Shown: piece after piece, positions 8,488 to 16,547 of the stretch
Position numbering within the stretch: the stretch's first letter is position 1
Layout: every line of letters begins with the position of its first letter
DNA from: Acetobacter oryzifermentans
Lineage (GTDB): Bacteria; Pseudomonadota; Alphaproteobacteria; Acetobacterales; Acetobacteraceae
Direction: 5' to 3'
Assembly: GCF_001628715.1 (NCBI RefSeq)
Contig: NZ_CP011121.1
Coordinates: forward strand, 101,375 to 165,374
Length of the DNA: 64,000 bases
Program-made: the position numbers and the translations under genes
Notes under the pieces: generated by a model
Databases searched by the model: none
The model's input: the letters and a program-made list of their open reading frames with translations, nothing else
What the model was told of the DNA's origin: nothing

Positions 8488-9521
8488 CAGTCGTCATCGT
8501 CTCCTGATTCAAGCTGAGCTCGGAATTCTTCAGACAGAAGTAATTGCGTACCCTCTATGACGATTTGCGTTTCGTGTGTGATTTGTCCTGGAGTATCTTG
8601 GATCAGGTAGCCACCTTCTCGGTCCGGCACGTCGGTCGTAAGAGGTAAGCGTGTAAATTTTCCGTGTCCGTTATCACGGTATATCCACGACTTACCTTGC
8701 AGCCAGATAATAGCTGATGCAGGTATCCGGATACCGGGACGTTCCTCTTCGGTAGGCAGGAGAACGGAAACATTCATGCCCGCGACAAGCTGACTTTCAG
8801 CCGACGCAAAATAGAAAAAGCTACGCCCCTGAATAGCAGGATCGGTCATGGTTACAGGAGACAAATAGTGGAGCATTGTCCCGTGTCCACCCGTGTTTCC
8901 ATAATCGGTCACATCCGCCTGACTTGGTGGGGTTGGTAGATCCATATCTGGTGGAAGGGTCACCTTGACCAAGACCACTTGTTGTTGAAGTAACTGTGTA
9001 ATGAAAATTGTATTTTTTTCGGTAGCGTCAGATATGACCGAACCAAATTGCTGTCTGATAATATTAAGTGCGTTATTCACCTGGACCTGTTCTGCTTTTA
9101 CCATAGCTGAATTGGACTGAAATCTGGCTGTTGTCTCCTGGAATTGTTCCTGAGAGATATTCTGCCGATCGCGATACAGTCCTTTGTCACGATCGAGTTT
9201 CGCACGGGCAAGCGTCTGCTGTGCCTGCATGCTCTCCAGCCGCGCTTTCATGTCAGCATAATCACTAACAAGAGTGATAAGTTGTGTTGCGTTCAGAACG
9301 TAACCATAGGCGGGAACCAGCTTTCTCCAAGGCACGATGCTGGGTCGTGCAGAAGCAATGCCGCTCTTCGTAACTGCTTCCGGGGAGACCGTCACGGTCG
9401 CCTCTGCACCAAGAACCGAAACTGGTTGATCATCATCATCTGCAATGGCAATGTCTGTCCCGTTTAGAACTAGGAAGACAGAAAGACCTGCAAGAGGCAG
9501 CCAGAAGGCCCTCGCTTTCAT
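8487..9521 (-). CDS. RND periplasmic adaptor (HlyD/CusB-like)
   Basis: This 344-residue protein has an N-terminal signal-like helix (AFWLPLAGLSVFLVLNG) followed by an acidic stretch (ADDDDQP), then the alpha-helical hairpin and beta-barrel domains of membrane fusion proteins (for example RIPASAIIWLQGKSWIYR). It joins the RND pump to the TolC channel across the periplasm. It overlaps the TolC gene by four bases upstream and the RND gene downstream. The acidic tail ESGDDDD could interact with metal. It is rather short for the family, with little room for a metal-binding N-terminal extension. Confidence 0.88.
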   Translation of the reverse strand: MKARAFWLPLAGLSVFLVLNGTDIAIADDDDQPVSVLGAEATVTVSPEAVTKSGIASARPSIVPWRKLVPAYGYVLNATQLITLVSDYADMKARLESMQAQQTLARAKLDRDKGLYRDRQNISQEQFQETTARFQSNSAMVKAEQVQVNNALNIIRQQFGSVISDATEKNTIFITQLLQQQVVLVKVTLPPDMDLPTPPSQADVTDYGNTGGHGTMLHYLSPVTMTDPAIQGRSFFYFASAESQLVAGMNVSVLLPTEEERPGIRIPASAIIWLQGKSWIYRDNGHGKFTRLPLTTDVPDREGGYLIQDTPGQITHETQIVIEGTQLLLSEEFRAQLESGDDDD

Positions 9522-10960
9522 GGTGAGTTCCTTTGGTTATTTTCAAGTAGGCCAGAAGCCTGCGCGGCATTGGTGTGATCAAAAATGGGCTGCTGCATGC
9601 CATCTTCGATCTGACCTATGGCTTGCCGTTGCTGAATTTCTGCTTCAAGAAGAGCGGTCTCCGCTTGAATCTGCTCTATATGAGTCATAACCATCGTTGG
9701 TCGGTCGATTGCACCTGACTGAAGGCGGTGCTGCATCTGGTTCAGCCTTACCCGTACGGTTTTGGCAAGTTCTTCCGCCTGTAGCAGAATTGATGTCGTG
9801 CCGCGGTAATTGGCCGTAGCCTGCGAGATGGACTTAAACACTGTGTTCTCTGCACGCCGGAGACGAGCCGCCGCCTCATGCTCCTGCCCAACAGCTTCAG
9901 CTATGGGGCCTTCGTTCTGATTGAAAATCGGAATTTGCAGAGAGGGATCTACCTCAAAGCGATTTGAAATCTCCCAGTTATAGGCGGGACTGATGGTGAC
10001 ATCGGGATAGCGTCGAGAAACTTCGACCCGTAGAGCCTGTCGGGCGGCGTCATAAGACGCAAGAAGTTCCCGCAGATCCGCGCGTTGCATTACGGCTTGG
10101 TATCTCATGTCCTGTGAATCGCGGTATTCTATGAGGTCGGGACAGACATCAAATGCTTTTGTATCAAGAGCAATGGAATCAAGTGCTTCGGCAGGAACCC
10201 CGATTGCTCCTGCCAGAGCTGCCTTACGGACGGCATACTCGCGCCGCAGATCACTGACAGACAACTCGGCATGGATCATTTCCGTCCGTACCTGCGATAT
10301 TTCGAAAGCGGATGCTCGCCCCTGATCAAAACGTGCCTGTTCCAGGGTAAAGAGTTCGCGTTTAGCTGCCGCAGTCTCTTCCACAAGCTTGAGGCGCCCG
10401 GATACAGCCCAGACGCCGAGAAGAGCAGACCGCGTGTCGCTGCGTAGTTTCCATGCAGTATTGATGACTTCCCATTGCGCGACGGCAGCCCGATATCTGG
10501 CTTCTTTGATACGGTGATAACGCCTGCCGAAAAATTCGATCAGTATTGACGCGCCGTAGCCGACGTAATGAGCCGATGGGCCACCCAGCACCGTGAAACT
10601 GGGATTGGGCAGTTGACCGGCTGTCTTGATTCCAGCGCGAGCCGTTTCCAGTTGAGCTTTAGCTACAAGGATATCGGGATGAAAATACAAGGTAGCAAGC
10701 GTCAGGCGAGTGATGCCCCATGCGTTTTCCTGACTCGATACGTTTGGTCCGAGAACTTTTGTAATGAATTCTTGCAATCCGGCATCCGTAAATTGACGGC
10801 TGGAAAATTTCTGGACATCTGATTCCGGCGAAATATTTGAGTGACCACTATTTGTGCAGCCACAGAGCAGGGGAAAAATCAGGAGAATGAATGCCGCATT
10901 ATAGCGTGTGCGTCTCCTTACCTGCTTAATATATTCTAGAGTATTATATGATTTATACAT
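9518..10960 (-). CDS. TolC-family outer-membrane efflux lipoprotein (CzcC-like)
   Basis: This 480-residue protein has a signal peptide ending in a lipobox (IFPLLCGCTNSG), so it is probably an outer-membrane lipoprotein. The body is two outer-membrane-efflux repeats with long coiled coils (for example around AKAQLETARAGIKTAGQLPNPSF). It forms the exit duct for the adaptor and RND pump encoded next to it. Its start at 10960 overlaps the end of the CDF gene by eight bases, which indicates one transcript. Confidence 0.88.
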   Translation of the reverse strand: MYKSYNTLEYIKQVRRRTRYNAAFILLIFPLLCGCTNSGHSNISPESDVQKFSSRQFTDAGLQEFITKVLGPNVSSQENAWGITRLTLATLYFHPDILVAKAQLETARAGIKTAGQLPNPSFTVLGGPSAHYVGYGASILIEFFGRRYHRIKEARYRAAVAQWEVINTAWKLRSDTRSALLGVWAVSGRLKLVEETAAAKRELFTLEQARFDQGRASAFEISQVRTEMIHAELSVSDLRREYAVRKAALAGAIGVPAEALDSIALDTKAFDVCPDLIEYRDSQDMRYQAVMQRADLRELLASYDAARQALRVEVSRRYPDVTISPAYNWEISNRFEVDPSLQIPIFNQNEGPIAEAVGQEHEAAARLRRAENTVFKSISQATANYRGTTSILLQAEELAKTVRVRLNQMQHRLQSGAIDRPTMVMTHIEQIQAETALLEAEIQQRQAIGQIEDGMQQPIFDHTNAAQASGLLENNQRNSP

Positions 10961-11603
10961 TAATATGTCGTGATATATCTGATTTGTTATCTGTTAGTTC
11001 TACTCTCGATTGTCGCATAATCTGCACACCTCCACTAATACCAAGCATCGCAAGGATGGCAGCTACCGCAATATCCGGCCACGCAGAACGAGTGCCAAAC
11101 ACGCCCAGAGCTGCCAGCACAACGGCAACATTTCCGATCGCATCATTACGAGAGCAGATCCATACGGAACGGCGGTTGGCATCACCTTTCCGGTGTGTCC
11201 ATAATATGAGGGCACAGGCCAGATTGACCGCGAGGGCAAGCAGACCAATGCCGCCCATTGCGTCTGGGTGAGGCGGATGGTTGCTGTTCATTACCATCCA
11301 CCCAGCATTGGCCATTACCCATATCCCAGCCACGAACAGGGTCAGGCCTTTCAGAAAGGCCGCGCCAGCTCGCCATCGCAATGCCATTCCGGCAACACTG
11401 AGGCTTATTGCGTAGTTGGCGCTGTCGCCAAGGAAATCAATCGCGTCCGCCTGTAAGGATGCAGATCCAACCGACACGCCAGCCCCAGCTTCAACGGCAA
11501 ACATGCTGGCATTGAGAAAAAGCGCGATCAGGAGCGCTCTCCGCCATGATTTATTGATTGGTAGCGGCGTATCTGTGCATCCACCACAGCATCCTCCTGC
11601 CAT
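10953..11603 (-). CDS. Cation diffusion facilitator-type transporter
   Basis: The protein, 216 residues from the chosen start, has about six membrane helices with CDF hallmarks: DAIDFLGDSANYAIS in TM2 and SRNDAIGNVAVVLAALGVF in TM5. It lacks the cytoplasmic C-terminal domain of longer members. The N-terminus carries a GGCCGGCTDT cysteine cluster that could bind metal. I chose ATG at 11603 because the longer frame begins inside the MerR-type operator, upstream of the likely transcription start; GGGAGG precedes 11603 at the right distance. As first gene of the operon it probably moves the metal from cytoplasm to periplasm, where the RND complex takes over. Confidence 0.85.
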   Translation of the reverse strand: MAGGCCGGCTDTPLPINKSWRRALLIALFLNASMFAVEAGAGVSVGSASLQADAIDFLGDSANYAISLSVAGMALRWRAGAAFLKGLTLFVAGIWVMANAGWMVMNSNHPPHPDAMGGIGLLALAVNLACALILWTHRKGDANRRSVWICSRNDAIGNVAVVLAALGVFGTRSAWPDIAVAAILAMLGISGGVQIMRQSRVELTDNKSDISRHINV

Positions 11604-11633
11604 CCAGCGCCTCCCTGACGAATCATCTGTTTT

Positions 11634-11666
11634 AATGTATGCTCCCTGTAGCAACTACAGGGTCAA
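11634..11666 (-). promoter_or_regulatory. MerR-type divergent promoter/operator
   Basis: A perfect dyad, CCCTGTAG TTG CTACAGGG, occupies 11644-11662. On the minus strand a TTGACC -35 box (11661-11666) and an ATACAT-like -10 box (about 11635-11640) flank it with a spacer near 20 bases. This overlong spacer is the hallmark of MerR-activated promoters, in which metal-bound regulator untwists the DNA. The promoter drives the CDF-TolC-adaptor-RND operon; the regulator gene starts 14 bases away in the opposite direction. Confidence 0.85.
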
Positions 11667-11676
11667 GAGGCAGGGA

Positions 11677-12075
11677 ATGCGATCGATTGGCGCCTTGGGA
11701 AAGGCAACGAATACCAAAGTCGAGACGATCCGCTATTATGAACGGATCGGACTGCTGGCTCCGCCACAGCGGACCGATGGCAATTATCGCGTTTATGATG
11801 ATGCGGCGCTCGCGAGACTGTCTTTTATTCGTCGATCCCGTGATCTGGGTTTTTCATTAGATCAGGTAAGAGTTCTATTATCCCTAGCGGATCAGGGAAC
11901 CCAGGATTGTAAGACAGTTGATAGAATTGCTCGTGACCATATGGCAGAGATTGAGCACAAAATTGCGGATCTCAAGGCATTGCGTCATGAACTTTCTACG
12001 ATAATAAAATCATGCCGGGGAGGTAATATTTCAGAATGCCGAATTATTGAAGCACTTTCTCCGTTTGATAATTAG
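11677..12075 (+). CDS. MerR-family divalent metal sensor (CadR/PbrR/ZntR-like)
   Basis: From ATG 11677 this is a 132-residue MerR protein: winged-helix domain (TKVETIRYYERIGLL), the RSRDLGFSLDQVRVLL segment, dimerisation helix and metal loop. Cysteines lie at 78, 113 and 121 (TQDCKT, KSCRGG, SECRI), the three-cysteine pattern of the Cd/Pb/Zn sensors, and not the two-cysteine pattern of the Cu(I) sensor CueR. It probably activates the divergent efflux operon. The longer open frame upstream was rejected because it runs through the operator and promoter. Confidence 0.9.
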   Translation: MRSIGALGKATNTKVETIRYYERIGLLAPPQRTDGNYRVYDDAALARLSFIRRSRDLGFSLDQVRVLLSLADQGTQDCKTVDRIARDHMAEIEHKIADLKALRHELSTIIKSCRGGNISECRIIEALSPFDN

Positions 12076-12429
12076 TTCTCCTGACTTTTTTCGCAGCTAG
12101 TCGATTCTGCATTTGATGGGAAGATTACCCGAAATAATTATACGGCCTCATCCTCACGTGTCAGAATCTGAAAAATCCTCATCGAAAATTCAAGGACTAT
12201 ACGTGCTCCCATGGTGGCAGTTTATGATCAGGCCAGTTCTGAAGCAGACATTCTGCTGCCCCCCCAAACCTGACAGCACATTAGGTCATACGACGTTATT
12301 ATTTTGTCCTTCATATCCTGAATTTGAATTGTAATTTGATGAAAAAATTTACGCAAAATAGTGGTAATTGTGGTAGCAGTGTGTGGAAACTCCCGTACAT
12401 TGCTTGGCTTCTTTTCACACGAGAATGCG
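12076..12429. other. Gene-free stretch between the MerR gene and tniA
   Basis: This AT-rich interval has no convincing gene. If the TniABQ genes form a transposon, its left end should lie here or further left, but I could not find a counterpart of the CCTAATTAAGG repeats seen after tniQ. The junction between the metal operon and the transposon module is therefore undefined. Confidence 0.4.
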
Positions 12430-14094
12430 ATGCGACAGACAAAACCGTCAATCACTTCTGTTAGTGAAGATGTTTGGTCAAGAGCATCCCATCGACATGC
12501 ACTGCTGCGTGGATTGTTAGAGGAAAATCAAAGAAATCATCTTTCAGTCAAATTAGTCGCAAGCGACCTGGGTATCAGTGTGCAACACACTTACCGCCTT
12601 CTGAAAAAACTACGTGAGGAACAAACCACAGCGAGTTTGCTCCCATTACCTCGTGGCCCTCGTGTCGGGAACAGACGCTTAGCCGTAAATATAGAAAAAA
12701 TAATCGAAGAAGTGATAAAGAAGATATATCTCAAGCGTGAAAAACCGACATTGAAACAGGTCCATCGATATATAGAGTGCGAATGCCAAAAATCAGGTTT
12801 CAATGTGCCGTCCATGAAAGCTGTTCGGTCACGTGTTGCAACTTGCAATTCAAAAACACTTATCAAGAAACGCGAAGGAAAAACGGCGACTGAAGCTGCG
12901 TTTCACCAGATTCAGGGAAGTCTCGAAGCAGATAGGCCGCTGGAGATCGTGCAGATTGACCACACGAAAGTTGACCTCATGCTGGTTGACGATATTACTC
13001 GTGCGAGCATCGGTCGGCCTTGGCTGACGTTGGTGATGGATATTCACACGCGTATGGTTCTGGGCTTCCTTCTATCCCTCGAAGCTCCCTGCACCACTTC
13101 AGTCGCACTTGCCCTCACGCAAGCGGTTCTCCCCAAAGATTCCTGGCGTGCGGAGCGTCTAATTGAAAACAGCTGGCCAACGAGTGGGATTCCTCGCTGT
13201 ATTCATGTCGATAATGGAGCGGAGTTTCATGGTCGTTCTTTCGAGCGTGGTTGTGAGCAACACGGCATTCAGATTGCTTATCGACCGCCCGCCACTCCAC
13301 GTTATGGTGGACACATAGAGCGTTTGATGGGCACGCTGATGCATCGCATTCAGGCATTGCCAGGCACCACATTTTCGAATGTTGTGGAAAGAGGGGATTA
13401 CCGCTCCGAAGAGCGTGCATGCCTGTCGTTTCGGGAGTTTGAACGCATATTGGCGCTGGAAGTGCTTGGTCCGTATCATAATGAAATTCATCGCGGTCTT
13501 GGTCAGCCTCCTATAGCAAAATGGACGTCGAGCATCGAAACAACTGCTTCCCGACATCCTTTGGATTCTCAGGCCTTTCTTCTTGATTTTCTTCCCTACG
13601 AAACACGGGTGATACGACGCGATGGTGTTCGGTTATTCAATATCCAATACCAGGATGGAGGTCTTGCACATCTGCTTGGGCGTCCCGATACGCGTTTGCG
13701 GGTGAAATACGACCCCCGTAATCTCTCGTCTGTTTATGTCGAACTGCCAGACGGCGACCATGTCAGGGTCCCTTACGCAGATTTGCGTCGGGAACCTATT
13801 ACTCTGTGGGAACATCGTAATGCGGTCCGGTGTCTGAAAGATGAGGGACGTCGCAGTGTAGATGAAGCCTCAATCTTCACCGCCATCCGGGAGCAACGGG
13901 CAATCCTCGACGAAGCTCGTGGTCTGAGCCGCGAGGCACGCAGAAATGTTGTCCGTCGTGAAATCGCCCAGAGGTGCGCTGATAGCCCGTCAGAACCGAA
14001 CCAAAGTCAATTTCCTGCTGGAAAAGCAGAAGACGATGTCGACCGCATCCCGATGCCGCCTCCAGGCGCTCATAGCGGTGTGGAGATCTGGTAA
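12430..14094 (+). CDS. tniA: TniA-type DDE transposase
   Basis: From ATG 12430 this is a 554-residue transposase of the TniA/TnsB/MuA type. It has N-terminal HTH segments (LVASDLGISVQHTYRLLKKL), an rve core with D177 (VQIDHTKVD), D261 (CIHVDNGAEFH) and E297 (GGHIERLMGTL), and a C-terminal Mu-type beta-barrel (LARLRVKYDPRNLSSVYVE-like region around 13690). It would bind the transposon ends and join them to target DNA with the help of TniB. The triad is complete. Three bases separate it from tniB. Base composition is a little lower in G+C than the ars region. Confidence 0.92.
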   Translation: MRQTKPSITSVSEDVWSRASHRHALLRGLLEENQRNHLSVKLVASDLGISVQHTYRLLKKLREEQTTASLLPLPRGPRVGNRRLAVNIEKIIEEVIKKIYLKREKPTLKQVHRYIECECQKSGFNVPSMKAVRSRVATCNSKTLIKKREGKTATEAAFHQIQGSLEADRPLEIVQIDHTKVDLMLVDDITRASIGRPWLTLVMDIHTRMVLGFLLSLEAPCTTSVALALTQAVLPKDSWRAERLIENSWPTSGIPRCIHVDNGAEFHGRSFERGCEQHGIQIAYRPPATPRYGGHIERLMGTLMHRIQALPGTTFSNVVERGDYRSEERACLSFREFERILALEVLGPYHNEIHRGLGQPPIAKWTSSIETTASRHPLDSQAFLLDFLPYETRVIRRDGVRLFNIQYQDGGLAHLLGRPDTRLRVKYDPRNLSSVYVELPDGDHVRVPYADLRREPITLWEHRNAVRCLKDEGRRSVDEASIFTAIREQRAILDEARGLSREARRNVVRREIAQRCADSPSEPNQSQFPAGKAEDDVDRIPMPPPGAHSGVEIW

Positions 14095-14096
14095 TC

Positions 14097-15020
14097 ATGT
14101 GCCGTGCAGAATGGTCGCATCTCCCAGAAGACGTGAGACCACTTGCTGCATTGGGGAACGAAGAGAGGATCCGCCACATCCGCGCCAAGCGTTGGGTGGA
14201 TTACCCACACGCTGATCGTGTACTGAGGCGCCTCAACGAGATTTATGTCCAGCCACGTTCAGAGCGTATGGAAAATATGCTTCTGATCGGTCAGAGCGGT
14301 ATGGGGAAAACGACACTCGTCCGAAAATTTGAACGCACTCACACTGTCAGGCTGGGGAACAACGGGACGTGTCGTCTACATCCCATCGTCGTCATGCTGA
14401 TGCCACATGACCCAACAGGGCCTCGCTTTTTTTCGCAGCTGCTCAAAGCAATCGGCGTTCCTGCAATCGACAATTTCGAGACAACGGCACCACGCGAGTC
14501 AACGGTTCTGCGCGTGTTGGCCGAGGTGCAGGTTAAAGTCATCGTTATTGACGAGTTGAATTCTGTTTTAGCGGGTACGGCCCGTCAGCAACGACTGTTT
14601 CTCCAATTGCTGCGCTGGCTGTCGAACGAATTGCGTGTCGCTCTGGTAGGGATCGGTGTGCCGGAAACACGGCATGCTCTGCTTTCTGATGATCAGTTAC
14701 GAAACCGGTTTATGAATCTGGAGCTGCCCGTGTGGGAGAATGGCCAGGATTTTAGTCATTTTGTGACGAGATTGATCTGGAGTTTGCCACTGCGGGAGCC
14801 GTCTCCTGTCGACTCCCGGCGACTGATGCAAATGTTGGTTGGGCGCACGGGGGGCATTACTTTGGGCACCTGCAAGGCTATTGAACGCGCAGCGATCAGG
14901 GCAATTCGTTCCGGTACCGAGCGTCTTGATTATCAGGCTTTTGAGCATGAAGAGGTATGGGATGGTATTGAAGCGCCTGTAATAATGGGAGGACATCGAC
15001 GGAAATCCCGTCGTGGGTAA
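14097..15020 (+). CDS. tniB: TniB AAA+ transposition ATPase
   Basis: This 307-residue AAA+ protein has Walker A LLIGQSGMGKTTLVRKF and Walker B VKVIVIDELNSVL, with the sensor region VALVGIGVPETRHAL. TniB proteins load on target DNA and recruit TniA, like TnsC in Tn7. Its 3' end overlaps tniQ by eight bases, indicating coupled expression. The frame is intact and length is normal. Confidence 0.92.
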   Translation: MCRAEWSHLPEDVRPLAALGNEERIRHIRAKRWVDYPHADRVLRRLNEIYVQPRSERMENMLLIGQSGMGKTTLVRKFERTHTVRLGNNGTCRLHPIVVMLMPHDPTGPRFFSQLLKAIGVPAIDNFETTAPRESTVLRVLAEVQVKVIVIDELNSVLAGTARQQRLFLQLLRWLSNELRVALVGIGVPETRHALLSDDQLRNRFMNLELPVWENGQDFSHFVTRLIWSLPLREPSPVDSRRLMQMLVGRTGGITLGTCKAIERAAIRAIRSGTERLDYQAFEHEEVWDGIEAPVIMGGHRRKSRRG

Positions 15021-16014
15021 AGAGGGGACACCGTCATCCCTTCCGCTCGTCCCATTTCCACACAGGGCAGAGGCGTTTTCCTCATGGCTATCCAGATTAG
15101 CCGCCCGCTACGATCTCCATGCTGACCATCTTGCTCTTCATGCCGGATACCCTCTCCGAGGAGCGCGAGAACTGGACTGCTACCTGTTGCCTCAGGCGGA
15201 CTGTGCTCTTGCACTCATGACCGGCCTGTCACAACGTTCAATCAGGACAATGCGCTGTGGAATGCCACAAAGGCGTCTTTGGGTTCGAGATCATCATGTC
15301 TGGTGTCGAGAGTGTGTACGGGAAGCTCTGCTAGAGGGAGATGAGCCTTGGGAGCGGCGGTCATGGCGAACGGGGGCTACAGTGATCTGCAGCCGTCATC
15401 GGCGAGTTCTGGAAGAAGCCTGTCCACGGTGCAATAAAATAGGCAAGGGGTGTCTTTTTCTCAGTGACAAAGGTCGGGTACAGCCGCTGTGCGCCGTCAA
15501 AGGTGATAAAATCAATTTGTGGGGGGATGCATTAGGTGATCAGCTTCCCTGGGGTCTGACGATAGACAGAACAATCTCCCGGTGCGTGAACGCTCTAAGC
15601 ATTGATCTCTGTCGCAGTCTTGTCGGGCAGACACTTCGCGCACAATGGCGTGGAGTCAGCAGGGAACGTCGTCTGACGACAATTATTGAAGAGCTTACGC
15701 TGATTACCCTGATCACGATTGATTATCTCCCGAGACCTCAACCGCCGCTTTACTGGATGCTGGAGCAGTCAGACTGGAAAGCCGCTTTCCATTATACGCC
15801 GGCCATGCTGCCAACTTCGCTGGCAACCGGCATCATCATGCTGGTTTCGGTAGTATTGTCCGATCATCAGTTTTTTGAAGACAGGGTTTTCTGGGATCCT
15901 TCAGAATGTCAGGTTGCCTGTGAACCACTCACGCCAGAGACTTATGTGATGTGGCTGCATCCGAAAGTAAGATCATGGGGACGACAGATCATCAGTGCAC
16001 CATTTGGTGTGTAA
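15013..16014 (+). CDS. tniQ: TniQ-family target-selection protein
   Basis: Starting with GTG at 15013, this 333-residue protein shows the TniQ N-terminal pattern (PFPHRAEAFSSWLSRLAARY) and a zinc-ribbon-like set of cysteines and histidine (VWCRECVREA, ICSRHRRVLEEACPRC). TniQ/TnsD proteins guide the transposase to target sites. The C-terminal half is unlike anything I recognise. No resolvase gene tniR follows directly, although one would be expected next in a Tn5053/Tn402 layout. Confidence 0.88.
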   Translation: MGKEGTPSSLPLVPFPHRAEAFSSWLSRLAARYDLHADHLALHAGYPLRGARELDCYLLPQADCALALMTGLSQRSIRTMRCGMPQRRLWVRDHHVWCRECVREALLEGDEPWERRSWRTGATVICSRHRRVLEEACPRCNKIGKGCLFLSDKGRVQPLCAVKGDKINLWGDALGDQLPWGLTIDRTISRCVNALSIDLCRSLVGQTLRAQWRGVSRERRLTTIIEELTLITLITIDYLPRPQPPLYWMLEQSDWKAAFHYTPAMLPTSLATGIIMLVSVVLSDHQFFEDRVFWDPSECQVACEPLTPETYVMWLHPKVRSWGRQIISAPFGV

Positions 16015-16108
16015 CCTAATTAAGGAATTTTTTCACCTAATTAAGGTTGTTTTTTCGGTGCTCAACCGGCGCGGAAACGGGGATTCTCCTAATTAAGGGT
16101 TTTCGACA
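16015..16108 (+). repeat. Three direct CCTAATTAAGG repeats, candidate transposon right end
   Basis: The 11-base word CCTAATTAAGG occurs at 16015-16025, 16036-16046 and 16088-16098, each followed by a T-rich run. The last is followed by GGTTTTCGACA ending at 16108, so the complementary strand begins TGTCGAAAACCCTTAATTAG. A TGT terminus with several direct copies of a transposase-binding word is how Tn7/Tn5053-type ends look. The assignment is inference, because no matching left end was found. Confidence 0.5.
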
Positions 16109-16134
16109 AAAAACCTTTCTTTTTCCGGGCGCCC

Positions 16135-16170
16135 ACCTAGTTGCGATAAGTGGAATTATCGCAAGTAGGT
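16135..16170. repeat. 15-bp dyad with 6-bp centre, candidate recombination or operator site
   Basis: ACCTAGTTGCGATAA, GTGGAA, TTATCGCAAGTAGGT forms an inverted repeat with one mismatch. The inner GCGATAA/TTATCGC arms resemble resolvase res subsites and also the 11-6-11 layout of Xer dif sites. It follows tniQ, where Tn402-like transposons keep their res site, and precedes a vapB gene. Alternatives are a hairpin terminator or an operator. Confidence 0.5.
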
Positions 16171-16201
16171 ATGGGGAAGGAGGTTGTTTTTTGGAAAAAG
16201 A

Positions 16202-16222
16202 CGTAGTTTGAAACTAACTACG
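16202..16222. repeat. Short nested palindrome upstream of vapB
   Basis: CGTAGTT (16202-16208) and AACTACG (16216-16222) pair around a loop, and the centre AGTTTGAAACT is itself palindromic. No T-run follows, so it is not a standard terminator. It could be an operator for the TA promoter about 60 bases downstream. Confidence 0.35.
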
Positions 16223-16318
16223 AAATGAGGTAACTCCCACTTCCTCGTTGGGATTCCATATTGCGCAGTTTGGTACAGAATGGTATATATCATTGGTATC
16301 TACTAAAGAGAGGCGAAT

Positions 16319-16510
16319 ATGTCCGATACAGCCAAAATTTTTATGACCGGTCGCAGCCAGGCTGTTCGGCTCCCCGCCGCTTACCGCTTTGACACATCAG
16401 AGGTCACCATCCGCAGAGACCCCCGTACCGGCGATGTCATTCTCTCGCCTCGACCCGAGGGATGGAGCGAGACACTCTCTGCCATTCGTAAGGCCAAAGG
16501 GGCTGATTGA
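16319..16510 (+). pseudogene. vapB: VapB-type antitoxin, 3' end cut by IS3 copy 2
   Basis: The frame begins [20 protein letters not shown], the swapped-hairpin AbrB/SpoVT DNA-binding domain of VapB antitoxins. At 16507 it meets the IS, whose first bases add a TGA stop after 63 codons. VapB proteins are usually 75-90 residues, with the toxin-neutralising tail at the C-terminus, so the toxin-binding part is probably damaged. The expected vapC toxin gene is absent, having been lost on the other side of the IS. A ribosome site AGAGAGG precedes the ATG. Confidence 0.75.
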
Positions 16511-16547
16511 ATTGCCCCGGGTTTTGTGGAGACGTTTTTTATCTGAT

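Noticed and set aside
12361-12429. Upstream extension of tniA to 12361
   Set aside because: The extra residues (VVIVVAVCGNSRTLLGFFSH) lack TniA resemblance and there is no ribosome site; ATG 12430 begins the conserved region.
16015-16098. CCTAATTAAGG repeats considered as a CRISPR array
   Set aside because: Only three 11-base copies at unequal spacing, no cas genes; a transposon end fits better.
16135-16170. Dyad considered as an ordinary terminator of tniQ
   Set aside because: It starts 120 bases after the stop and is not followed by a T-run in either direction, so the terminator reading is weaker than a recombination or operator site.
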